64,000 nucleotides of DNA, taken from Emydura subglobosa (lineage: Eukaryota; Chordata; Testudines; Chelidae). The translations under genes were made by a program, and so were the position numbers. Position 1 is the first letter of the stretch, and every line of letters starts with the position of its first letter. The notes beneath the pieces are model-generated. The model saw only the letters and a list, made by a program, of their open reading frames with translations. It did not search any database and was not told where the DNA came from. The stretch is from the NCBI GenBank assembly GCA_007922225.1, contig ML679956.1, positions 70,548,111-70,612,110 of the forward strand. Direction: 5' to 3'. Of the stretch, positions 46,083 through 55,624 are shown piece after piece.

Positions 46083-47140
46083 GCCAATGTAAGGGGGCTG
46101 TTTGCCCCTTACTGAAACTTAGTGAGAGGAGGATTAGTTGGCCCTCTCCCGGTACCAGAAGAGAGGGGAAGGGCCAAAGAGGAATCAGGATCCTGAAACT
46201 GACAGGATCCTGAGACTGACAGACTCCAGGGCCAATGGGGACAGGCAACACTCCAGGTCAGCTGGATCAACAGTGCAGGCAGCCCAATGAAGGAGTCAAG
46301 AGCACAGTGGGCCCATCCTCTGAGTGGTAAGGGGCAGAGTAGATCAGGGCTAAGGAGAGTGCAGCAGTCAGAGCTAAGCAGGAGGCAAAGCAGCAGCCCA
46401 GATCCAGGGAGCTGGAGCAGCATCGACCAGCCGTGCCGATGGCGCATCAGGGCTCTGCTGCAGTGGAGAGCCACAGAACCAAAGCCAGGATAGCGAACAC
46501 TGCCCTGCCACAATACTGGAGCTGGGAGTGGTGTGCAGCTGGGAAGAGCGAGTTGGGGACCTTGGGCAGAGCAGGCTCAGTGGAGGGAGACGTGACCAGA
46601 CAAGGGTGGCTTGAAGGCAGAACCAGGGTGGGGACATGACCCCAACAGGAAGGCTGATACTAGGGAGAAGGGTCCTCCCACCTAGAGCAAAAGGGTGTGT
46701 GGCCACCACCAGAGCAGATGTCTTACCTGCAGTATCACCACAGTCCATCCAAGTCCTGGGAAGGACGCCTGGGACATGTAAAGAATACGTTGTGAACTTT
46801 TCTTAAATTCAGAGACTATTGTTTAGGGTGTCCCTAAGGCCATAGTTTGGGGTTTCTTTTTCCTTTAACCTTTTCCATTTTTCCCTTATTATTCCCTTAA
46901 TTACAGCTGCTGTTTAATAAATTGTGTTTGGTTTAAACTTAATGCAGTGATCAGTGGGTCAGGGAAGTGGCTGGCGTGGAGAGAGTACCCCAGAGTAGGG
47001 ACACTCTAGCCCCTGTTCTAAATGACCACATGGGAAAACGGAAGGAGAGTCTTGAGGTCAGACAGGCACCTGGGTCCAGGGAGTTGGGATGAGGACACGG
47101 ATCCTTTCCATTTCCATTGGGGTAGTACAGAAGCCAGGAA
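46083..47140 (+). mobile_element. LTR-like block inside DIRS E gag
   Basis: The block starts near TGTAAGGGGGCTGTTTGCCC and contains a poly(A) signal (TTTAATAAATTGTG) at about 46915. It separates the gag C-terminal part from the N-terminal end at 47173..47712. This suits an LTR or a partial LTR element in plus sense. Target duplications were not found, and the right end is uncertain. Confidence 0.45.
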
Positions 47141-47172
47141 AGTATCCCACAATACTGGGACCATTCCCCTGC

Positions 47173-47712
47173 TTACACTCCTGTAGTGATGGAGACATTG
47201 TCACCAAGAGGCAGAGGAGATTTTTTTGCCACTACAAACGGCTCTGTGGTAGTCGGCACTGAGGTGGTATCCTGTTGTGGTGCCGAAGAAGATGACAGTG
47301 ACACTTCTGGCACCAGGCTCGATAATGCTCTTTGCAGTGCCAGAGCCAACTGTGCTGATTTAGGCACCAGTTTGGAGGATTGCTTAGGTTTCATTACACT
47401 CTACTCAACTCCTTCTCGCCATCTTACCAGACTTAGAGGTTGGAGACCTTCTGTGGGCCACAGCATTTTTGGAAGTCTTATATTTCTTTTCAGCACTGGT
47501 GAGGAAAATTGGAGCCAGGCTTCCACTAAATCTGGAGGTGCACTTCTCATTGAAGCTGCAGCACTTGGTACCGAGTCAGACTGGGACAACCCCAATAGTG
47601 ACCTGAGTACTGCCTCCATAATAGCAATTTCAGCCTAGCCTCCCTATCCTTTTTCATTCTAGCCTTGAACTCTCTGAAAATCTGGCACTGGTCTTTTACA
47701 AAGGTGCCCTAC
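47173..47712 (-). pseudogene. DIRS E gag, N-terminal part
   Basis: Frames 47173..47394 (LALALQRALSSLVPEVSLSS) and 47401..47619 (EAVLRSLLGLSQSDSVPSAA) match the serine-rich N-terminal half of gag in the other copies. The conserved sequence for the cysteine-rich end is partly visible at 47640..47712. Then the gypsy fragment begins at once. Confidence 0.55.
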
Positions 47713-47714
47713 AG

Positions 47715-48770
47715 ATGGATATATTCTATGTCTTAACCAGAGCAGGAGGTGTTCCATGGGTACATCCAGAAAAACTTGCCAAGGGCTTCATTCAGCTATT
47801 TACTTCTCCATTGGGGGCACCAGTCCTCCTTGTTAAGAAGGATGGGTCACTATGCCTTTGTGTAGAATATCGTGCATTGAACCAAGTGACTTGCCCCTCA
47901 TTCTGAAATTGGTGGACCAGGATCTTCATGAAACTACCAGGATCTTCATGAAACTAGATCTTCAGGGAGCATACATGGGGATGAATGGAGGACCACTTTT
48001 CATACCCAATATGGGTATTTTGAATGCTTGGTGATGATGATTGGTTTAACTAATGCCCCTGCAGTATTTCAACATTTCATGAATGATGTGTTCAGGGATA
48101 TCCTGGACCAGTATATGATTATTTACTTCAACGATATTCTGGTATTTTCCAAGAACCTGGACCAGCACTACCACCATATCTGGTCTGTTCCAAGGAGACA
48201 CCAATGAATTTTTGGAGTACCTCATCTCCCCAGAGGGAATCTAGATGGATCTGCAGAAGGTGAAAACCATTTGTAACTGTACAACACCCTGGACCCTCAG
48301 GGAACTCCAGTGCTTCCTGGGCTTTGCAAATTTTTATAGGAGATTCATCACTAACTTCTCCCGATTAATAACTCCCGCCTCCACAAAGCTATGCAATTTG
48401 CTTGGTCACCCAAAGCCCAGTTTGCTTTTGCCTTTTCCGTGGCCCCAGTCCTGGCACACCCTGACCCAACTTGTCCATTTATAGTGGAAACAGATGCATC
48501 GAATGTGGCACTAGGTGCAGCACTATCACAGTGATTCGGAGTCCAGTCAAGTCTGCACCCTTTTGCATTCTACTCTCAAAAACTTCCCCCCACAGAGATG
48601 AACTATGAAATTCTGGACAAAGACCTGCTTGCCATAAAAACTTAATTTGAAGAATGGTGTCACACTCTGGGGAAGACTGGCACCCAGTACAGGTCTTCAC
48701 TGACCATAAAAACCTTGAGTACCTCTGTAAGGCCCATTGAACCAGAGGTAGTTAAAGTGGGCCTTGTTCT
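47715..48770 (+). pseudogene. Gypsy reverse transcriptase and RNase H remnant
   Basis: Frames show [20 protein letters not shown] followed by EYRALNQ (fingers), FMKLDLQGAYMG (palm), then LTNAPAVFQHFMNDVF and, at about 48118, a palm box that reads YFND in place of YLDD. The frame 48245..48484 holds LRELQCFLGFANFYRRFI. RNase H begins with a [14 protein letters not shown] segment at about 48485. Stops and small deletions interrupt it. Confidence 0.88.
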
Positions 48771-48959
48771 TCTCTTGGTTTGAGTTTACGATTACCAAAC
48801 TGCCCGAGAAAGCAAAATGGGAAGCCAATGCTCTATTGCACAAGTGGGTATGCTACCAGGGAAGCGAAGAATGACTTCCAAACCCTCCCACCTCCTCAAG
48901 CCCAGTAACTTTGCCAATGCCACAGTTCAGTGAGACCTGCTTTCCCTGAGCTGGTTCAC

Positions 48960-49740
48960 CTTAAAAGAAGATCCACTTGCCCAAGGGACACTGTTCATGC
49001 CATTGGGGGCTAAAATGCACTCTTCTGCGCAGAATGTATTTCGAATAGCACAAATATGTGCTCCCTGGTCGCTCTGACTGGAGGTATTATGGTTGTGTCA
49101 GGATGACACGAATGGCAGGTCACTTTGGCCCCCAGAAGACTACCACATGGTTGCTCATTTTTTCTGGCCCCACATGTGGACTGAAGTCCAAACATATATG
49201 GACTCCAGTAAGTAGTCTGCACATCCTAAGATGGCCTGAATCAGACCTGTTGGCATCTTAGTATCCCTGGAGACTCCTGCTAGTCCTTGTTCTGCGATCA
49301 GTCTAGGCTTATTGTGGAACTCCCAACATATGATGGTCACACCGTAGCCTTAATGGTTGTGGACTGCCTGACCAAAATGGTCCACTTCATCCCCTGCAAC
49401 CAGCTGCCCTCTGCTGAGGCTACTGCCCAACTCCTACTGCACAACGTGGTCCAGCTCTATGGACTCCCAGACCACATAATTTCCAACCGAGGCCCATTGT
49501 TCACCTCTCACTTCTGGAATGAAGCATTCAGGCTCCTAGATGTCTGCCTATCCACCTCCACCACATACCACTCCCAAACAGATGGACAAATTGAACAGGT
49601 GAACCAAGTATTGGAGCACTACTTGAGGTGCTCTATAATATATTATCAAGATAACTGGTCCATGCTCCTGCCATAGGCAGAATTTACTTTCAATGCTGAC
49701 CATGCCTCTATGGGCTGAAGACTCTTCTTCATTAATTTTG
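48960..49740 (+). pseudogene. Gypsy integrase remnant
   Basis: The zinc-binding part is seen in broken form near 49090 (RMAGHFGPQKTT). The catalytic core is open in 49287..49676: VELPTYDGHTVALMVVDCLT holds the first aspartate. The second site reads ISNRGPLF, where the family has an aspartate (SDRG). TDGQIEQVNQVLEHYLR keeps the glutamate. The integrase is therefore inactive at the second catalytic position. Confidence 0.88.
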
Positions 49741-50139
49741 GGTTCCATCCCCATTTCTAACTGGCATTACCAATAGACTCCCTGAACCCTACCACCACCA
49801 ACTGAGTCCAACAGATCCATCTTATTCAGGAAGAACTCAAGAAACACCTAGAAGAGGCAAAAAAAGTTCTACAAAAGGCATGTGGACTGTCAGCAGAAAG
49901 ACGGTACAAAATTTATGGCAGTCCGGAAGGTGAGGCTTGTTGCCAAGCATCTCCCAACCAGGTAACTCTCCTGCAAATTGGACCACCAGTTCCAGGGACC
50001 CTTCCTGATATGTCAGCAGATTAACACAAGTTACTTTCAAATTCCAGGTTCCCCATCTCTCAAAATACACCCAGGCTTCCATCTTTATCTTCTGAAGTCC
50101 TAAACTGATAACCTGTTCCTTGACCAAACCACACCACCA

Positions 50140-50335
50140 CCTCCACCAGTCGAAATCCAGGGTCGTGAGGAATACAAAGTACATGCCATCCTCAATTCCC
50201 GATGGATGCGCGGCTGCCTACACTATCTGTTGGACCAGGAAGGCTACCGCCCCACAGAACACACTTGGAAGCTTGCCTCCCATGTCCATTCCCCTAACCT
50301 GATGGAGGAATTCCACAAGAATCACCCAGACAAGT
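50140..50335 (+). pseudogene. Gypsy chromodomain
   Basis: An open stretch of about 63 codons: EYKVHAILNSRWMRGCLHYL, LDQEGYRPTEHTWKLASHVH, LMEEFHKNHPDK. The pattern of an acidic start, LxYLxxxEGYxPxExTW and ending EFHxxHPD is that of chromovirus integrase chromodomains, which bind histone tails to guide insertion. One cage residue position in canonical LVDWEGY reads LLDQEGY. Confidence 0.85.
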
Positions 50336-50379
50336 CTGGGCTGGCACCACCCCAAAGGGAGACCTGTATGGGGGGATGA

Positions 50380-50905
50380 TGTTAGAACCTTGCAGGACTG
50401 AAGCCTGGGACCATGGGGGTTCTGGGCTGCTGATGTCACCACATATCCATGAAAAGCTTAGGCTGGGCTTCCACAGAAGTACGCTGTGAGGTTGTGCTCA
50501 ACAGAAAGTACCAGCTGGCAGAAACTGAGTGGCAGCCCCTCACAGCCTCCTGATTGGCCGATACCAGTACTTAAACCTGGAAGTCATGGAGATGAACTGT
50601 CTAAGCAACAACAGAGACTGCCTGTCCATCTCTTCTCCATACCCTGCTTGCGATAGAACCTAGACTCTGGCTTCCAACCGTGGTTTGTCCTCAACTTTCC
50701 TATTTGATTGATTTCTGCAAACTAGTGCCCGACCCCCAACCCCCGGTAACCTGACCCTGCTTGCCTCCTCGTGCTTGACTCTCAGTTCACCCTCTTGTCT
50801 GATTCAGACTTGGACCTCCTGGTACCTGACTCGGCCTGACGCCGAACTCCTGCTCCAACCACTAGGTCTGACTGCTCTTGTCCCAGTTATGATACCCTGG
50901 GTTGG
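50380..50905 (+). mobile_element. Probable 3' LTR of gypsy fragment
   Basis: After GGGGGGA the sequence TGATGTTAGAACCTTGCAGG begins an LTR-like region with a TACTTAAACCTGG promoter-type phrase (about 50568) and a C and T-rich end. The right border and any target duplication are not visible. Confidence 0.5.
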
Positions 50906-51451
50906 AGGGAGCATGTTCAGATGTTCTGTGGGAATGACACATGCACAGTCTAGTCAGCACTATGAGCTGTGAGAGACTGGAGCATGCATAGTGAGGACAG
51001 ATAATTCTTTAGCATGTAAACTCTAGCATGTGTTTACTTAGCATCTGCAAACTGCAATTTTTCAAAGGCTTATAACTTGGCCAAATTTGGGGCAATTTTT
51101 ACAGGGATGGCAAAAGGCAAATCCCGCAATCTCCTGCCAAATTTCAAGTCCTTGCTCCAAAGCTAGCCAATGCTAGAATTTTCCAAAAAAAGGTCACGAG
51201 AACATTTTTTAACATTGAGAAACATTTTTCCCTAGGCTCATTCTCAGAAACATTGAACCACTTTTGCTAAAAACAAACAGAAAGAATTTAAAAATTTCAG
51301 CATTAGAAGGTACTCGACATGAAAAAAATTGAGTCTAAACAGTTAACTTGGCAAAGTTATAAGCAACTGAAAACAGGGTTTTGTATGGTAAGTAGGCATA
51401 ATAATAGGCAGTTACGAGTCTTATCTGTAACAAGTGTAAGATTTCACTTAC
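50906..51451. other. Intron sequence without recognised genes
   Basis: AT-rich DNA between the gypsy fragment and the domain II S1 exon. Nothing recognised. Confidence 0.5.
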
Positions 51452-51681
51452 CTTGTTTACTGTAATAATCATGTGCTTAAAAGTTTGTGTCATATTACTG
51501 TGCTCTAGTGCCATGAAGATGGTATTCACCACAATGCACACGGTGATAGTGAGGTCAGTAAATGGATCCATTATGATAAGCTTCACTTTCTCCTTGAGTC
51601 GCGTCCACAGTGGGCAACAGTCCCAAATGAGATATTTTTGGGCAAAGCAATTCCAGCATGAAGGACATTTCAGTTTTGGCT
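51452..51681 (-). CDS. Sodium channel exon: domain II S1 and start of S2
   Basis: A 230-bp exon that takes one base from the previous exon and ends in phase 0 at AAC AAG with a GTAAGT donor. It encodes the cysteine-rich lead-in [20 protein letters not shown], then domain II S1 ([20 protein letters not shown]) and the S1-S2 loop ([15 protein letters not shown]). The motif MDPFxDLxIT and the LEH loop are diagnostic for Nav domain II. The comparable exon in other Nav genes is 239 bp by memory. The acceptor GGAAG was chosen because it is the one that restores phase with the upstream exon; the polypyrimidine tract before it is good. Confidence 0.94.
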
Positions 51682-52208
51682 CTTCCAGTTTAAGTGAAAA
51701 GAAGGGCAAAGGGATAGTTTAGTTTTTAAGATTTGAAGTCAGAGGGATATCCTTGGTTTATAAACATATCTCATTTTAATTCCAGGCAACCCAGAGTCTG
51801 ATTTTCATTGCAAAGAATTCAAGAGTGAAGTTGTACTTACTGGGTTTTCCCCCTCTGGCTTTTTTCAAGCCAGCTAAAGCAGTTCAGTGCCATGTACAAG
51901 TAAAGTGGAACTGTGGGGTATATGTTCTCCACATCATTTTTCACCACTTTCATTGACAAGTTTTTCTCTCACACCTCTACTTTTGATGCTACATAACAGC
52001 ACAAGGGTCCTACCTCTTAACTATACCTCATTTTGAGGGATGCACTGATTTTAGTCTCTATATTCAATGCATATTTGATGTTACATCACTGCTTGTTGAA
52101 AATTATTAACATTAGAAATAATCATGAAACTGAGGTTATATAATGAATTATTTACACTACTGTAATAAATCCTACAGGATGTTAACTTTCCATCATGAAT
52201 AATTTTCA
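51682..52208. other. Intron sequence before hAT-like element
   Basis: Intron between the I-II linker exon and the domain II S1 exon. No exon signal was found, although a linker exon could be expected in other Nav genes. Confidence 0.5.
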
Positions 52209-52834
52209 CAGGCCCACTGACGGAGAGGGAAGGGGGCAATTGCCCAGGGGCCTGGCAATTTTAAAAGGGTCTGGGCCATGGGCAGGAGGTGAAGCTTCCC
52301 TTTGGGGAGGCTAGCTCCCCATACTGCCTCTTCCACCTGTGGCCCCACTCATAGTCCATCCTCACTCCACCCCAGGCCCTGACCCATTCATGGCCACGCC
52401 CCCCCCCACTCTTCCACACCCCTTTCCCCACTTGGTCTCCCTACCGCTGCATCCCTCCTCCCTGCTCAGCCTGCTCGCCATCGCTCACCATGTGTGTCCC
52501 TCCTCCCATGCTCACCCCCCGCTGCTGCTTGCCATGTCCTTCCTTCCCCCTCTCCACTCAGGCTCCCTCCCGCTGTTGCTCTCCACCTGGGTAAAGGGGG
52601 CTGTGGAAGAGAGGAAGGGGACCAAGCAAGGGAGGGGGCAGGGCCTAGGGTGGAGTGGAGGTGGAGTGTGGGCCAGGCCATGGGCAGAAGAGGTGGGATG
52701 GGGAGCTAGCTTCCCCAAGGGGAAGCTTCACCTGCCACCTATGGCCATAAACTTCAGCCCTCCCTTTCCAAGCGGGGGCAAGAGGGGCATTGACTCTTCT
52801 GCCCTGGGGCCCAGAATTGCTGTCAGTAGGCCTG
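52209..52834. mobile_element. hAT-like element with 8-bp target duplication
   Basis: A 626-bp block with inverted ends CAGGCCCACTGACGG and, on the other strand, CAGGCCTACTGACAG. Flanks AATTTTCA (52201..52208) and AATTTTTG (52835..52842) are an 8-bp duplication with two changes. Subterminal sequence is also inverted (GCAATTGCCCAGGGGCC against GGCCCCAGGGCAG). The middle is C-rich, with a frame at 52339..52893 that is only a by-product of composition. Confidence 0.85.
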
Positions 52835-53067
52835 AATTTTTGTCCTGCTTTTTGAGTCTTTGTCAGACATTATGTCCCAAATTTAGGCCTTGACAGGAAG
52901 TTGAGGTATAACAATAATTGTTTTACTAAAACTTTATTTTTATTTACAGTATAACATCCATATATGCTCTAGTAATTTTAAAAATCACATTGATTATTTG
53001 TGACAATTTGATCTTTCAGATCAATTTATATTGAGTTTGCACTGAAGAACACTGAAGAATGACTTAC

Positions 53068-53152
53068 TTGTGTTATTGGTAATAATGCTGGTTGCACTCA
53101 TTACCCTTTGTCTTCGAACTGGATCATTTAAAGTGTCCACTGATATCTGCTC
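53068..53152 (-). CDS. Sodium channel exon: I-II linker
   Basis: An 85-bp exon (28 codons plus one base), entering in phase 0 and leaving in phase 1, with a CAAAG acceptor and a strong GTAAGT donor. It encodes EQISVDTLNDPVRRQR followed by VMSATSIITNNT. The DPxxRQRxMSxxSIxT pattern is the conserved last stretch of the Nav I-II linker, just before domain II. In other Nav genes one or more larger linker exons stand between domain I S6 and this exon; none was seen in 53153..55438, so the linker appears unusually short. Confidence 0.9.
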
Positions 53153-55438
53153 CTTTGGTTAAGAAAATAATATGAAAGAACAGGCAAACGTGGATAACTG
53201 TTTGTCAGTATAAAGCTATAATACAGCATAAGATAAACAGATCTTATAAAACATGGATTCCAAAGCAATCTTACATTACTGCATGGGTGTAAAAACACTA
53301 ACAAACAATGAAAAGTCATATGAAATCAAAAGGCATTTCTGAAATAAAATCTACTATGATTCAGAAAACTCCTTCCTTGTGAAAACATTAATTTAACAAC
53401 AATAATTTTATCATTATCCTGGAAGTGTGAAAAATGTTAAATTTGACTGGAAACCAACTCTTTGCATGGCCTTTCTCGGCTAGTCAGTAGCCTGAACTAT
53501 TTCACAAATATACAGTAACAATGTCAATGTATCAATTACCTTTAGACTAGGAATGGAATTAATCATTTCCCCCTCAATATTTGTTGAATACTGAACAGTT
53601 ATGATTCAATATTTGGGGAACACTGAATATAAATCCCCATCCTGCCTTGAGAAATGGGAAGAGCAGGAAGATAAACTGTAACATCATATGGGACATATTG
53701 AAATACATACCAAGATTCACCACATACCATGATATTATATGCAAGTATGTTTTATAAACTGAAAGATTAATGGGTGGATAGGATGCGGGGAAGGAGCTAG
53801 GCACCTGGGGTGCAGAAGCAGTATCAGTATTGGGGGAGAGTCGCAACAGCAGGGACTATAGAATTAGAGATGAGCTAAGAAGAAAGAGCCAGTCAAGTGG
53901 GAGGAAGCTGTTGACTGGCCATAGCATAACCTCTGGTAATGAAGTGGCAGCTATTTTAGGTTTTCAGTGTTTGTGGAGGTTAGGAATTTTTTTGGCGGGG
54001 GAGAGGAGGAAGTATTTTAATCTAATCAAAAACTCATCCCATCCCAATTTGAGACTTTTTATTTACAAAAATATAAATGTCATGAAAACTGTGAGCATTT
54101 CCTTCATATTTTTTATTCAGAGAATGGAGCTGTTATCACTGAAATTAAAGTGATGTCAGATGTTATCAGATTTGCATTCTGATACTATAGTTTATTTTTG
54201 TCTATCAAATATTCTGATGACTTTCAGTACTAAGCAAAGCTTGGTTGATATGTTAAGACTAAATCCGTTGTTATCATCAATGGTCAAGAAATTTTATTAA
54301 ATTGTTATCAGTCATAATAAAGTTACTTATAATGTAGTGCTGTGTAGGAGTCCTGCTTCCTTCCCCAGGGAGCTGAGGACCCATTTTAGTATGTGGGTGG
54401 TTGGAGGTGTGGGGAGACTCTGTATCCTTTCAGAGAATTTTTTTCTCCTCCAGCTTTGGTCTTTTGCAGGACTTACCCCCTGAGTTGGCCAGATAGCTTC
54501 CTCCTCATCCTTAGACTCTCTCCCCCAAAGCTCAGAAGTTCCTGATTGGGCTTTTCTGTGTTGGAGTCACATCTGCTCAGGGCTGGGTGGGAATCGAACA
54601 TGCTGGTCTGACCCTCCACCCCATACCCTGGCAGTGCAAGGATCGGCGGGCTGGAGACAGGCAGGGCATAATTCTATCTATAGAGCCTGGGATATTGCCT
54701 CACATAAGGAACACTGCCTAGATTTAAACCAGGTTTTTTGCAGGATAGCTCTGACATGCCTGAGTGGGGGCAGAGGAGTCCGGCAGGGAGGCACTGCAGT
54801 GGCAGATCTATATGGTTAAACCACCATGCTGCTATTTACCAAAACCAGGGGAAGAGAAGGAAGAAGATTATACATCTCAACATCACAAAAATGAATACAA
54901 AGAAAGATTTTAAAACAAAATGATCAGGAGAAACTGAACCACCAGCTTGTTCCACCACCAGAAGCAGAGAGATTCTGGTGGCCTGAGCTGAAGGGAGGAG
55001 CTTAGTCCTGGGATCTCCAGCAACAACACTGGACCATCTCCGAATTCCATTGGTGGGTGCATGAGAAATGGGCCCGTAAGTAATGAATGAAGAGAGAAGC
55101 TGTGCAACAGAATGTATGTACACAACATCAAAGAGACATGCAGATCTTTAATCCATTACTGTCTGGTAAAATATCATGTCTACCACACCTGAAAATGTCA
55201 CTTTAATTTAAAAAGTTTTAATTATAGTTTGGACTGATGTTCCATGCTTCTATCACAGCAATGTATATGTTGTTGTGTGAGAAATTATTATCATTTTTCC
55301 AGAAGCACATGAAAAAACTATGAATATGATATAAGCAGTATTTATTTTAATCCAAGACTGCATTTCCATAATACAAGAGAAAGAAGGAGAGTTTTATGAA
55401 ATATTTATATTCTGTACTGTATATAATAAAGTACAGAC
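53153..55438. other. Intron between domain I S6 and the last I-II linker exon
   Basis: Scanned for linker exons on the minus strand, none was found with splice sites and a Nav-like frame. The part 54320..54830 is more GC-rich and repeat-like but not identified. Confidence 0.5.
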
Positions 55439-55624
55439 CTGCTCTTTCCTTTGTAGTTCCTCAGCTTCCTGAAACATTTTCTTCTTTGTTTCAATACAAA
55501 TATTGTTTTGATCTTCATATGCCATGGTTACTACAGCTAGGATCAAGTTGAAGAGATAAAATGAGCACAGAAAGATGACCACTACGAAAAAGATCATGTA
55601 GGTCTTTCCAGAAGTTCGGATAAC
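55439..55624 (-). CDS. Sodium channel exon: domain I S6 and start of I-II linker
   Basis: This 62-codon exon, phase 0 at both ends, starts after an AAAG acceptor and ends CAG with a GTCTGT donor. It encodes the end of the domain I pore loop (SGKTYM), the whole S6 helix ([20 protein letters not shown]) and the start of the cytoplasmic I-II linker ([11 protein letters not shown], then [15 protein letters not shown]). S6 lines the inner pore; the conserved asparagine of SFYLxN is kept. The S6 glycine usual in FLGSFYL is a cysteine here. It is somewhat shorter than the exon I recall from SCN5A (about 66 codons). The next upstream exon, the domain I pore, was not found in the remaining 8.4 kb. Confidence 0.95.

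Larger units (their letters stand above)
39262..47712 (-). mobile_element. DIRS-type retrotransposon E (truncated, host of element F)
   Basis: An old, truncated element in minus sense. From left to right: recombinase (39262..39700), Dam-like and RNase H (39701..40646), RT (40650..41700), then element F, then gag (44542..45620 and 47173..47712). The left end with its terminus and complementary region is missing. The right end stops where the gypsy fragment begins (47715). A CR1-type 3' end (39950..40100) and an LTR-like block (about 46083..47140) interrupt it further. The RT palm box reads YMVD. This is the most decayed copy. Confidence 0.85.
47715..50905 (+). mobile_element. Ty3/gypsy chromovirus fragment with 3' LTR
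   Basis: Plus-strand remains of a gypsy element of the Sushi-like chromovirus type: RT, RNase H, integrase, chromodomain and a 3' LTR. The 5' LTR, gag and protease are absent, so the fragment starts in RT. The LTR probably begins at about 50380 (TGATGTTAGAACC) after a purine-rich stretch and ends near 50905. It is the only large retrotransposon here on the plus strand. All catalytic domains have stops or changed residues. Confidence 0.9.
2331..55624 (-). other. Voltage-gated sodium channel alpha-subunit locus (middle part), SCN5A/SCN10A/SCN11A group
   Basis: Nine minus-strand exons encode, in order, domain I S6, a short I-II linker, domain II S1 to S6, the II-III linker and domain III S1 to S3. 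The product is the pore-forming alpha subunit of a plasma-membrane Na+ channel, with four homologous domains of six helices. Family membership is clear: the domain II pore has the LCGEWIE motif carrying the selectivity glutamate, and the S2 motif [12 protein letters not shown] is present. The subgroup is supported by II-III linker motifs such as VCVPIAE and DCFTEGCVR, which I recall from SCN5A and SCN10A. Paralogue choice is from memory; SCN10A-like and SCN5A-like matches are mixed, with some SCN11A-like residues in domain I S6. Domain I S1 to pore, and everything after domain III S3, lie outside or were not found. All introns have GT-AG ends. Introns are large because of DIRS insertions. Confidence 0.93.

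Noticed and set aside
51835..51900. Possible extra linker exon near GTACTTACTGGG on the minus strand
   Set aside because: There is a GT-like donor, but no acceptor and no Nav-like frame, and the flanking exons already join in phase without it.
52339..52893. 184-codon plus-strand frame
   Set aside because: It lies within a C-rich hAT-like element and runs past its end; overlapping frames on the other strand show it comes from composition.
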